Assembly: GCA_003505715.1 (NCBI GenBank)
Contig: DNXU01000331.1
Span: forward strand, 10,749-21,050
Direction: 5' to 3'
DNA: 10,302 nucleotides
Source: Cyanobacteria bacterium UBA8803
Lineage (GTDB): Bacteria; Cyanobacteriota; Cyanobacteriia; Cyanobacteriales; Coleofasciculaceae
This document shows positions 1-6,311 of this stretch, piece by piece (the stretch's first letter is position 1; the number at the start of each line of letters is the position of its first letter). The notes beneath the pieces were generated by a model that saw nothing but the letters and a program-made list of their open reading frames with translations, was not told where the DNA came from and searched no databases. A program made the translations under genes and the position numbers.

Positions 1-23
1 CAACCAACAACCAACAACTAACC
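1..23. repeat. STRR-type heptamer repeat (AACAACY)
   Basis: A run of the heptamer AACAACC/AACAACT: full units at 6-12 and 13-19, with partial units on each side. It stops one base before the ycf23 stop codon and is cut by the window edge, so its full length is unknown. Short tandem heptamers of this kind are common between genes in filamentous cyanobacteria. Confidence 0.7.
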
Positions 24-24
24 T

Positions 25-774
25 TTAAACGCGAACCCTTGTGAGACTAACGGTTTTTAATGCTTCCGCGAGGCTGCGGACAACGGCAACCATTGCTACT
101 TCATTATCCAACTGATTGATAGCGGAACCGACACCAACACCAGCAGCACCAGCAGCAATGGCCATCGGTACGGTAACGCTGGATAAACCGGAGGCGCAAA
201 GTACTGGCACCGCGACTGCACGAGAAATCTCATAGGCTGCGGCTAAGGTGGGTGCTGCTTTTTCAATCAACCCCAATGTCCCAGCAGAGCGAGGGGTACT
301 GCTAGTACCGCCTTCGGTTTGGATAATGTCGGCACCTGCTTGCACCAATTCCTCAGCGAGTTGCACTTGCCGATCTAGCGTGAGAATGTGGGGAACGGTG
401 ACTGAGAGGGTGACTTGGGGAAGAAGCGATCGCGTCTCGCGGGTCAATGCTAATACTTCCTCAGCCTCGAATCGCTGCCCTATAGCATAAAAGCTATCAA
501 AATTACCAATTTCGATCAGATCGGCACCTGCTTGGATGGCACTTATAAATTGCTTGGGTTCTACAGCAGACACGCAAATCGGCAAGTTCGTTAGCCTCCG
601 GGCAAGGCTCACCAAATTTGGGTCAGCGGCAATATCCACGAAAGTTGCGCCACCTCGGTCAGCAGCCTTGACGACCGCTGCTACTCTGCTGGGGTCAAAG
701 TTATTCAAGCCGCTGATGACTTTGAGAACTCGCCGCTGGTTAAATGCCTCTTCTAGTTGGGGATGCATAATCAT
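25..774 (-). CDS. ycf23: Ycf23 / DUF561 family protein (TIM-barrel-like)
   Basis: Protein of 249 residues matching the Ycf23 (DUF561) family of cyanobacteria and algal plastids, whose biochemical function is not established. The sequence has the alternating strand/helix rhythm of a (beta/alpha)8 barrel: KVISG at 18-22, VDIAADP at 46-52, AGADLIEIG at 82-90, DIIQTEGG at 149-156, PVLCASG at 190-196, and a glycine-rich phosphate-binding-type end GVGVGSAIN at 212-220. There is no signal peptide or membrane segment, so it should be soluble. The start could be residue 1 or the methionine at residue 3 (position 768); neither has a strong ribosome binding site. It is divergent from the kinase gene. 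Its N-terminal third aligns without gaps to LdpA encoded further right in this window. Confidence 0.88.
   Translation of the reverse strand: MIMHPQLEEAFNQRRVLKVISGLNNFDPSRVAAVVKAADRGGATFVDIAADPNLVSLARRLTNLPICVSAVEPKQFISAIQAGADLIEIGNFDSFYAIGQRFEAEEVLALTRETRSLLPQVTLSVTVPHILTLDRQVQLAEELVQAGADIIQTEGGTSSTPRSAGTLGLIEKAAPTLAAAYEISRAVAVPVLCASGLSSVTVPMAIAAGAAGVGVGSAINQLDNEVAMVAVVRSLAEALKTVSLTRVRV
426..433. repeat. HIP1 octamer GCGATCGC
   Basis: Perfect HIP1 palindrome inside ycf23. Further perfect copies lie at 2520-2527 (sigma gene), 6978-6985 (ldpA), 7772-7779 (upstream of ycf45) and 9501-9508 (ycf45). Five in 10.3 kb against well under one expected by chance is a cyanobacterial signature. Confidence 0.9.
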
Positions 775-919
775 GGTTAAATTTTCCCTTTTGCTACTTT
801 TTATTACCTTAAAACTTTCAGGTTACATTCCTCTCTTCATAAAAAATACTTATTGTGCCAGTTGCTCGAGCGGAATGTTAATTTTGGCAAAATAGAAGAT
901 CTTTGCCTAGACTAAAAAC

Positions 920-2056
920 ATGCTGGAGAGCCTGTATAATAGTAGTCCTCGAACAGTCATGGATTTTTCGCCTGGAAACCTGTCTTCCTTTCACTCCGAA
1001 GTTTTACAGCAAACTCAGTTAGGCCAGCTTTGCGGTCAAGATCGGCTCTTTCAAGAGCGGTATGAAGTGATGCGGATGCTGGGCAGAGGTGGTTTTGGCG
1101 TCACATTTCTGGCAAAAGATGTCTTGTTGCCAGGTCAGCCTTTGTGCGTTATCAAGCAACTTTGCCCTAAAGTCAGCGATCCTAAAGCCTTAGCCAACGC
1201 TCGCAAACGCTTTGAAAGGGAGGCAGAAACTCTAGCGAAGCTGGGCAGCCACTCTCAAATTCCCATGCTGCTCAATTATTTTGAAGCAGATGGGGAATTT
1301 TACCTAGTTCAAGACTACGTGCGTGGTGTGACCTTGGCCAGACTGGTGAGGCGCTATGGTTGTTTATCGGAAACAGCAGTCAAACAATTTCTGCACGAAA
1401 TGCTCCCCTTATTGGAGTATATCCACAAGCATCAGGTGATCCATCGAGATATCAAGCCTCAAAATATTATTCGCTGCCAGGATGACGGTAGGTTGGTACT
1501 GATTGACTTTGGGGCAGTCAAAGAACAGATTGCTCAGGCGGCTGATAGCACGATGAAAACGCCTTCAACTCATTTTATTGGCACTGTAGGCTTTGCACCA
1601 CCAGAACAATTTACCCTCCGCCCGGTGTTTGCTAGCGATATTTATGCCCTAGGCATTACTAGTCTGTATCTATTAACTGGGAAGGCACCTCTAGACTTTG
1701 ATAGCGATCCCAAAACTGGAGAACTTTACTGGGCAGATAGCGTAAGATTGAGCGACCCTTTTAGTAAGATATTGCGCAAAATGACAGCAGTAGCTCTCCC
1801 CAACCGCTATCAATCGGCTCGACAGATCCTACAAGACCTTGATGATAAATTGCCCGAGGATAATCTAGCTAAGTGTCTAGCTATTGTACACCAACATAAT
1901 CACGATAAGGGGAAGACTCAAGCAGGTAACGTGACTAATGACTATTACTCTCCAGCGGCCAAAGCTGCCATTGCAATTCGGGAATGGCGGCAACGTAGAG
2001 ATCAAAAACAAGGCGCAGATCAACGTCGCACCCATCAACACCTAACTAGTGAGTGA
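920..2056 (+). CDS. Hanks-type serine/threonine protein kinase
   Basis: Complete eukaryotic-type protein kinase domain, about residues 49-310 of 378. Visible motifs: glycine loop GRGGFG (55-60), the ATP-positioning lysine K79 in VIK, the helix-C glutamate near E101, the catalytic loop HRDIKPQN (175-182), the metal-binding DFG (196-198) and the APPEQ segment (226-230). All catalytic residues are intact, so it should be active, phosphorylating Ser/Thr of unknown partners. The tail (about 311-378) is charged and lacks a transmembrane helix or recognisable sensor domain, so it is probably cytosolic. The start is uncertain: the ATG at 920 and the in-frame ATG at 959 (residue 14) both lack a Shine-Dalgarno sequence. 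A TATAAT at 935-940 falls inside the longer reading and would favour the 959 start if it is a real -10 element. It converges on the sigma gene. Confidence 0.93.
   Translation: MLESLYNSSPRTVMDFSPGNLSSFHSEVLQQTQLGQLCGQDRLFQERYEVMRMLGRGGFGVTFLAKDVLLPGQPLCVIKQLCPKVSDPKALANARKRFEREAETLAKLGSHSQIPMLLNYFEADGEFYLVQDYVRGVTLARLVRRYGCLSETAVKQFLHEMLPLLEYIHKHQVIHRDIKPQNIIRCQDDGRLVLIDFGAVKEQIAQAADSTMKTPSTHFIGTVGFAPPEQFTLRPVFASDIYALGITSLYLLTGKAPLDFDSDPKTGELYWADSVRLSDPFSKILRKMTAVALPNRYQSARQILQDLDDKLPEDNLAKCLAIVHQHNHDKGKTQAGNVTNDYYSPAAKAAIAIREWRQRRDQKQGADQRRTHQHLTSE
935..940 (+). promoter_or_regulatory. Possible -10 element TATAAT
   Basis: Perfect TATAAT preceded directly by TG, lying 18 bases before the ATG at 959. 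No good -35 hexamer sits 16-18 bases upstream (the nearest candidate, TTGCCT at 903-908, is 26 bases away). It is therefore weak on its own and matters mainly for choosing the kinase start. Confidence 0.3.
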
Positions 2057-2099
2057 TAACAAATATACGCTATCAACTTAAGCTAGGACAGTCTGCTCA

Positions 2100-2148
2100 T
2101 TGTTCATGGTTCATTGTTCATTGCTTGACCCTATGAACCATGAACCAT
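2100..2148. repeat. Inverted STRR heptamers forming a hairpin
   Basis: Heptamers TTGTTCA, TGGTTCA, TTGTTCA (2100-2120) are followed by the complementary-sense heptamers ATGAACC, ATGAACC (2133-2146). The arms ATGGTTCATTGTTCAT (2106-2121) and ATGAACCATGAACCAT (2133-2148) pair at 15 of 16 positions around an 11-base loop. It sits between the convergent kinase and sigma genes. A terminator role is possible, but neither strand has a T-run after the stem. Confidence 0.7.
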
Positions 2149-2194
2149 TAGTTAAAAAAGTAATAAATGACTTTCTAAGCTTCCTCGATCGAAA

Positions 2195-2764
2195 TTATCT
2201 CTGCTCCTTTTCTAAAGCTGATCGCAACTTCTCCAGTCCCAACCGAATTCTAGTCTTGACAGTGCCTAGAGATTTACCCGTGTGAGCGGCAATTTCTACA
2301 TGGGTCAGTCCTTTATAATAAGCCAACTCCACAACTTGCCGCTGTTCTGGGGGTAGCAGCTCTAGAGCTGCTAAAACTTGGACGCGACGCTCTGTTATGA
2401 GCAAGTCTTCCTCTGGATTGGATAGTAGCGAGGGTTGCATGAGCGCAGCATCCACCGAAGCCGTTGCCGATCGAGCAAGGCGTTGTAAGACACGCAACCG
2501 ATCGAGTGCCCGACTGCGAGCGATCGCAAACAACCAGGCATCAACTCGCCCTCTTGAAGGTTTATAGCTTTTTGCGGTTCGCCACACCTGGCTGAAAACA
2601 TCCAAAACTACTTCCTCAGCTTCTTCCACAGACCCTAAGATTTTGAAGGAGAGAGCGTGTAATACCCTAGCATAGCGATCGTACAGTTCAGATAAGGCGG
2701 TTTTATCTTGCTCGGAAATGCGTTCCAACAGTAGAATCTCGTTGAGGGATTGCTGGGTCGTCAT
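2195..2764 (-). CDS. ECF-type sigma-70 family RNA polymerase sigma factor
   Basis: Extracytoplasmic-function (group 3) sigma factor of 189 residues, with only the two conserved ECF domains. Region 2 spans about 22-92 (SELYDRYARVLHALSF, then EEAEEVVLDVFSQVW and AWLFAIARSRALDRLR). Region 4 spans about 130-185 (LPPEQRQVVELAYYKGLTH, then a helix-turn-helix ending GKSLGTVKTRIRLGLEKL). It would direct RNA polymerase to stress promoters. The overall look resembles SigK-type ECF factors; cyanobacteria also carry SigG-type members, and I cannot choose a subfamily without a tree. An AAGGA lies about 13 bases before the ATG. The gene follows the cupin anti-sigma gene on the same strand after a 100-base gap and is probably controlled by it, either co-transcribed or from a promoter in the gap. 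Confidence 0.93.
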   Translation of the reverse strand: MTTQQSLNEILLLERISEQDKTALSELYDRYARVLHALSFKILGSVEEAEEVVLDVFSQVWRTAKSYKPSRGRVDAWLFAIARSRALDRLRVLQRLARSATASVDAALMQPSLLSNPEEDLLITERRVQVLAALELLPPEQRQVVELAYYKGLTHVEIAAHTGKSLGTVKTRIRLGLEKLRSALEKEQR

Positions 2765-2809
2765 TAAATTAACGACATCCTTTACTCGGTTGAGTGGGGA
2801 CTGATATTT

Positions 2810-2825
2810 AGGCTGGAATCAGCCT
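2810..2825 (-). other. Small hairpin in the anti-sigma/sigma gap
   Basis: Arms AGGCTG (2810-2815) and CAGCCT (2820-2825) with a 4-base loop. TAGGCTA at 2835-2841 repeats part of the arm. It lies in the 100 bases between the two genes and has no T-run, so processing or attenuation would be a guess. Confidence 0.35.
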
Positions 2826-2864
2826 CTACAGTATAGGCTACCCCATAGATTGCCGTTGATTTGT

Positions 2865-3467
2865 TTAAACTATAATTTCATCATCTAGGGATGTACGTAA
2901 AAAGATCAGACATCCTCCATAGGTTTCTGGCTGATGAGCAGAACCGGGAACCGAGCGGATGCACTCACCCCTACCATAGAGTTCCCCATCAATTACTAAA
3001 TCTCCCTCCAGCACCACCACCTCCTCGTTTGCAGCATGACGGTGGTTCGGAAATTGCACGCCAGCTTCAGCACGAATAAAGCAGGCAATCTCGCGTTTGC
3101 TCACATCCAGATCAAGCTTGCCAACCATCACTCCTGGAATTAAATAAGGCTCCCAAGACACCTCAGCCACTCGTGCTTTCAAAGCCTGGACTGATTGCGC
3201 TATGCTAGTAGAAACAACAGGCGTCGTATCAGTAACACAAGTAAGAGTAGCAATTCTTTCAAATAGACGCTCCTTGAGATCCCCAGCCATTGGCACCAGT
3301 GGAGCGCTGTAGGGTAGGGTAGCGACAGCTGCCTGAAACTCTTTTAACTCCATCTCCCATTCAGGAAACTCAGCAATAGTTTCCTCGACACTACGGCAAG
3401 CCAGCTCATCAAGAACATCAAGCGCATAAAGGGCTGCCAATTCAGAGAAGTCTGTTTGGTTCATCAC
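2865..3467 (-). CDS. Cupin-domain anti-sigma factor (RskA-like N-terminus, ChrR-like C-terminus)
   Basis: Protein of 200 residues in two parts. The N-terminus (about 6-75: LAALYALDVLDELACRSVEE, then AEFPEWEMEL at 32-41 and LKERLFERI at 64-72) looks like the helical anti-sigma domain of RskA/ChrR-type regulators. The C-terminus (about 105-195) is a cupin. Its metal ligands are in ChrR spacing: H142-x-H144-x3-E148 and H178, which is 34 residues after the second His. Where zinc-binding anti-sigma domains have CxxC after the first helices, this protein has F34 and W37, so the zinc site is absent. There is no membrane helix. It likely holds the ECF sigma encoded just downstream until a signal reaches the cupin. 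In Rhodobacter, ChrR responds to singlet oxygen; that input here is inference. It starts GTG-ATG, with no clear ribosome binding site. Confidence 0.85.
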   Translation of the reverse strand: MMNQTDFSELAALYALDVLDELACRSVEETIAEFPEWEMELKEFQAAVATLPYSAPLVPMAGDLKERLFERIATLTCVTDTTPVVSTSIAQSVQALKARVAEVSWEPYLIPGVMVGKLDLDVSKREIACFIRAEAGVQFPNHRHAANEEVVVLEGDLVIDGELYGRGECIRSVPGSAHQPETYGGCLIFLRTSLDDEIIV

Positions 3468-3625
3468 ATTTTAGGGAGAGGGTCGAGGGAAAGGAGAAGA
3501 ATTATCTTTATCGGCTGTGTTATAGCTCTATCCTAGTGCAACCAAGCCCAAATGACCCCTCCTCTATCCGGATGGCCCGTTAAACATACTCGAATAAAGA
3601 AATGGTAGATGCACCCTGATTACTT

Positions 3626-3654
3626 CCTCAGCTCTTACAGGCTGAGGGTTTTTT
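3626..3654 (+). terminator. Intrinsic terminator on the plus strand, without an obvious gene
   Basis: Stem CCTCAGC (3626-3632) and GCTGAGG (3641-3647) with an 8-base loop, followed by G and six Ts (3649-3654). The T-run follows the stem only when read on the plus strand. On the minus strand the stem is followed by AAGTAATC. Both flanking genes are on the minus strand, so this would end a plus-strand transcript with no annotated source. Confidence 0.6.
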
Positions 3655-4564
3655 ACTTTGATACCTGCTTGCTGCAACTGAAAACTTCTTCAGAGTGCCC
3701 CTCTAGAAACTCTCTTACCCGTTCCAGGTAAACTTCGGGAGCCTCCAGCATTGGGAAGTGTCCTGTACCAGGAATTTCTAAATATTTGACTTTTTCACTG
3801 AGTTGTGCTGCATTGCGTCCCAACTCTGGGGGAATAATCTTATCGTATTCTCCAGAAACTAATAGAGTTGGCACCGTTAGCCTAGCAAACTCTTGAGGCA
3901 TCACCTCAGCCGCATACTTACTCACCACGGTTACCATCGTGCCCAAAGCCGTGTTATAATCTGCTTGCAGGAAATCCTCTAGAAAAGCCCGACTCACCAC
4001 CCCAGGTAGCGGACGGTGTAAAAATCTGGCCATAAATAACGGAGCTGCGAAAGGAATCAGTACTAACCAGCGCGGACGGAACTGAACCACGTAGCGGCCA
4101 AATTTATGAAAAGCAGCGAAGGCTTTTTCGTCGTATTCAAAAACACCGCTACAGGTCAAAATTGCCCGTTCTACTCGTTCTGAATAGCGGTTGAGAAATA
4201 GAGTTGCCGCCGATGCTCCCATTGAGTGGGCTTTAATGTAGACTCGATCGAGTTTGAGGGTATCTAACAACACGGCCAAGTCTTCGGCATAGTCCTCCAT
4301 TTCATAAAGGAGTTCAAGCGGTTGTTGGGGTAAGCGCGATCGACCAAACCCTCGCAGATCGTAAAGCAAGCAGTCAAAAGTATCAGATAGAGCATGAGCA
4401 GTACTCTCCCAGTAGCGAGCCGAACCGGCCCAGCCGTGGATAAAAACTATCACTGGCTTTTCTATATCAGGTTCCGGTTTGCGTATCCATTCGTAGTAAT
4501 GCTCAACACCGCGAACGTTAATCAGAGGCATCCTGGCAAATTTTCTGGTTAAATGAGACACCAT
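3653..4564 (-). CDS. Alpha/beta-fold hydrolase
   Basis: Alpha/beta hydrolase of up to 303 residues with a complete catalytic set. The oxyanion-hole HGWAGSA begins at H43, the nucleophile elbow AHSMGAS has S114, the acid is D241 in SGEYDKIIPP, and the histidine is H269 in GTGHFPMLEAPE. The elbow has Ala where Gly is usual (A112-H-S-M-G), a tolerated variation. A lid-like region rich in aromatic and hydrophobic residues (about 150-205) separates core strands. The substrate cannot be read from the sequence; esterases, lactonases and C-C hydrolases share these motifs. The start may be residue 1 or Met12 (position 4531, MPLINVRGVEHYYEW), which looks more like the family N-terminus; neither has a good ribosome binding site. 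The gene is divergent from the VWA operon, and its stop overlaps the T-run of the plus-strand terminator. Confidence 0.9.
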   Translation of the reverse strand: MVSHLTRKFARMPLINVRGVEHYYEWIRKPEPDIEKPVIVFIHGWAGSARYWESTAHALSDTFDCLLYDLRGFGRSRLPQQPLELLYEMEDYAEDLAVLLDTLKLDRVYIKAHSMGASAATLFLNRYSERVERAILTCSGVFEYDEKAFAAFHKFGRYVVQFRPRWLVLIPFAAPLFMARFLHRPLPGVVSRAFLEDFLQADYNTALGTMVTVVSKYAAEVMPQEFARLTVPTLLVSGEYDKIIPPELGRNAAQLSEKVKYLEIPGTGHFPMLEAPEVYLERVREFLEGHSEEVFSCSKQVSK

Positions 4565-4665
4565 GAGCTGTCGCTCACAACTCGCGGGCTGGAAATCCCT
4601 ATCCCTAAGTCTATACTAGGTTTCTTCTTCTGTAACCCACCGAACCTTGGAAATTCGTAGCGAAA

Positions 4666-4703
4666 CTTTGCGTACCTTTGCGCTCCCCTTGGCATCCTTT
4701 GCG
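4666..4703. repeat. CTTTGCG direct repeats
   Basis: CTTTGCG occurs at 4666-4672, 4676-4682 and 4697-4703, with a degenerate copy (CCTTGGC) at 4687-4693, giving a spacing of about 10 bases. From memory, similar TTTGCG-rich intergenic repeats occur in many filamentous cyanobacteria. It lies in the divergent gap between the hydrolase and the VWA operon. Confidence 0.55.
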
Positions 4704-4738
4704 TTTAAACTTAAACCTGTTGAGTAACGATCGCTCCG

Positions 4739-4762
4739 GTACAGATTTAATAAATTCTGTAC
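4739..4762. promoter_or_regulatory. Palindrome upstream of the VWA operon (candidate operator)
   Basis: Perfect 7-base arms GTACAGA (4739-4745) and TCTGTAC (4756-4762) flank a 10-base AT-rich centre. The palindrome's centre is about 75 bases before the first VWA start. It is not an NtcA site, because GTA and TAC are 18 rather than 8 bases apart. The half-site GTAC resembles cyanobacterial LexA boxes, but the spacing is wider. Confidence 0.45.
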
Positions 4763-4824
4763 TAAGTAATTTTCCCCAAGATTAATCCCCGTTTGATTTT
4801 CCTTTTCAGATTAGAGGTTTAGTA

Positions 4825-5427
4825 ATGGAAAACCGCGATTACACCTTAATCATTGATAAAAGCGGCAGCATGTCAACGCCCGATCGCCCCGGTGGCCCAA
4901 GTCGCTGGGAGACTGCCCAAGAGTCTACCTTAGCTCTAGCGAGAAAATGCGAACAGTTTGACTCCGATGGCATTACGGTTTACCTGTTTTCCAGCCGCTT
5001 CAGACGCTACAACAACGTAACATCCGATAAAGTTGTCCAAATTTTTCAAGAGAATGACCCGGTGGGTCGCACCGACCTTGCCAGCGTTCTCAAAGATGCT
5101 ACAGATAACTATTTTCAGCGTAAAGCCGCAGGACAGGCTAAGTCAGAGGGGGAAACAATTTTAATCATTACTGACGGGGAACCCGATGACCGCAAAGCCG
5201 TGATGCGCGTGATTATTGAAGCATCGCGGCAGTTGGATCGGGATGAGGAACTGGCAATTTCCCTCATTCAAGTAGGCGGCGATCCGGGAGCAACTCGGTT
5301 TCTGAAAGCCTTAGATGATGAATTGCAAAGCGCTGGCGCTAAATTTGATATCGTTGACACCATCACGCTAGATGACATGGCGGATATGACACTGGCAGAA
5401 GTGCTACTCAATGCGATCCAGGATTAA
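4825..5427 (+). CDS. VWA-domain protein, first of a tandem pair
   Basis: Single von Willebrand factor A domain filling 200 residues. The metal-ion-dependent adhesion site is complete: DKSGS (D11, S13, S15), T83 in GRTDLAS and D117 in ITDGEPDD. Proteins of this type bind partners through a divalent metal. There is no signal peptide or membrane helix, so it should act in the cytoplasm. It most resembles stand-alone bacterial VWA proteins of the TerY/stress-response sort, though no ter partner is present here and the role is unknown. The start is supported by AGAGG at 4813-4817, 7 bases before the ATG. The next gene starts 15 bases after the stop and encodes a near copy. A 24-base palindrome and CTTTGCG repeats lie upstream. 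Confidence 0.9.
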   Translation: MENRDYTLIIDKSGSMSTPDRPGGPSRWETAQESTLALARKCEQFDSDGITVYLFSSRFRRYNNVTSDKVVQIFQENDPVGRTDLASVLKDATDNYFQRKAAGQAKSEGETILIITDGEPDDRKAVMRVIIEASRQLDRDEELAISLIQVGGDPGATRFLKALDDELQSAGAKFDIVDTITLDDMADMTLAEVLLNAIQD

Positions 5428-5428
5428 C

Positions 5429-5434
5429 AGGAGG
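5429..5434 (+). promoter_or_regulatory. Strong Shine-Dalgarno AGGAGG of the second VWA gene
   Basis: AGGAGG is placed 8 bases before a GTG codon. This fixes the unusual GTG start at 5443 and shows that the two VWA genes form a translationally arranged operon. Confidence 0.85.
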
Positions 5435-5442
5435 CTGTTACC

Positions 5443-6045
5443 GTGCAAGACCGTGATTATACGCTGATCATCGACAAAAGTGGCAGTATGTCAACTCCAG
5501 ACCAAGCTGGTGGGAAGAATCGTTGGGAGACTGCTGAAGAATCTACCTTGGCTTTGGCGAGAAAATGCGAACAGTTTGACCCGGATGGCATTACGGTTTA
5601 TTTGTTTTCGAGTCGCTTCAAACGCTACAGTAACGTAACCTCTAGCCGAGTTGCCCAAATCTTCCAAGAAAACGAGCCAGCAGGTAGCACTAACTTGGCG
5701 GGCGTCCTGAAAGATGCCACTGACCAGTATTTCCAGCGTAAAGCCTCGGGGCAAACCAAGGCCAATGGTGAGACTATTTTAGTGATAACCGATGGGGAAC
5801 CCGACGATCGCAAAGGGGTGATGCGAGCAATTATTGAGGCATCGCGGCAGATGGAACGGGATGAAGAGCTAGGGATTTCTCTCATTCAAGTGGGTAGCGA
5901 TCCTACAGCTACTCGATTTCTGAGAGCGCTAGACGATGAACTCCAAGGCGCTGGCGCTAAGTTTGATATTGTGGACACGATTACCCTAGATGACATGGCG
6001 GATATGACCCTATCGGAAGTGCTGCTCAACGCCGTCAGCGATTAG
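5443..6045 (+). CDS. VWA-domain protein, second of a tandem pair
   Basis: Also 200 residues, and identical to the upstream gene product at 164 of 200 positions by direct ungapped comparison. The metal site is conserved (DKSGS at 11-15, T83 in GSTNLAG, D117). Differences cluster at 21-26 (loop after the metal motif), 61-86 and 101-109, surfaces that could change partner choice, while the last 40 residues are almost unchanged. It starts with GTG after a consensus ribosome binding site. The 15-base gap and same strand indicate co-transcription with the first copy. It may form a hetero-oligomer with that copy or recognise a related ligand; both are inference. Both copies have intact frames and metal sites, so neither looks like a decaying duplicate. 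Confidence 0.9.
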   Translation: MQDRDYTLIIDKSGSMSTPDQAGGKNRWETAEESTLALARKCEQFDPDGITVYLFSSRFKRYSNVTSSRVAQIFQENEPAGSTNLAGVLKDATDQYFQRKASGQTKANGETILVITDGEPDDRKGVMRAIIEASRQMERDEELGISLIQVGSDPTATRFLRALDDELQGAGAKFDIVDTITLDDMADMTLSEVLLNAVSD

Positions 6046-6134
6046 GGTCGCGGCTTTAATAATGTCATAAAAATTAATCATCGGTGAGGCTCCAAATTCC
6101 GCCTGTTTTTTAGATAGCTGCTTCTTAGACTTAG

Positions 6135-6156
6135 ACCCCTACATTTAGGGGTTGTT
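6135..6156 (+). terminator. Candidate terminator hairpin after the VWA operon
   Basis: Stem ACCCCTA (6135-6141) and TAGGGGT (6146-6152) with a 4-base loop, followed by the weak T-rich tail TGTTT. It lies 90 bases after the second VWA stop on the same strand. The tail is poor, so efficiency is uncertain. Confidence 0.45.
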
Positions 6157-6201
6157 TCCAGAGTCATCACCACATCTGCCATTAGCAATAAAAAAATTGG
6201 G

Positions 6202-6230
6202 GGTTGGCCAACCTCAATCAGGCAATCAGG
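6202..6230. promoter_or_regulatory. Palindrome plus tandem octamer upstream of ldpA
   Basis: A perfect 12-base palindrome GGTTGGCCAACC (6202-6213) is followed almost at once by two perfect copies of CAATCAGG (6215-6222, 6223-6230). Together they sit about 80-110 bases before the ldpA start, a position that suits a regulator-binding site. I do not recognise the regulator. Confidence 0.4.
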
Positions 6231-6311
6231 TATTCTACTACTAACCCTGGCAATTGTCCTGTTCGGAAAATTCATCTCCCCATTTTCAGCACAACGATTT
6301 AGCATATAGGG

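Noticed and set aside
1..23. Terminal heptamers as a CRISPR array
   Set aside because: The units are 7 bases with no spacers; both window ends carry plain short tandem repeats.
2100..2285. 61-codon plus-strand open frame downstream of the kinase
   Set aside because: It begins inside the heptamer repeat and runs antisense into the sigma gene end; it is a by-product of the repeat.
2765..2800. ECF-type autoregulatory promoter (AAC ... CGT) just before the sigma gene
   Set aside because: On the minus strand AAC and CGT occur, but with a 14-base gap, shorter than typical ECF promoters, and they overlap the likely ribosome binding region.
4739..4762. NtcA binding site upstream of the VWA operon
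   Set aside because: NtcA needs GTA and TAC separated by 8 bases; here they are 18 apart.
5491..5885. Minus-strand open frames inside the second VWA gene
   Set aside because: They are shadows of a well-supported coding gene on the plus strand and show no recognisable protein features.
920..6045. Kinase plus VWA genes as a TerY-type phosphorylation triad (VWA, PP2C phosphatase, kinase)
   Set aside because: No PP2C phosphatase or TerD-type gene is present. The kinase is 2.8 kb away and separated by opposite-strand genes, so no operon links them.
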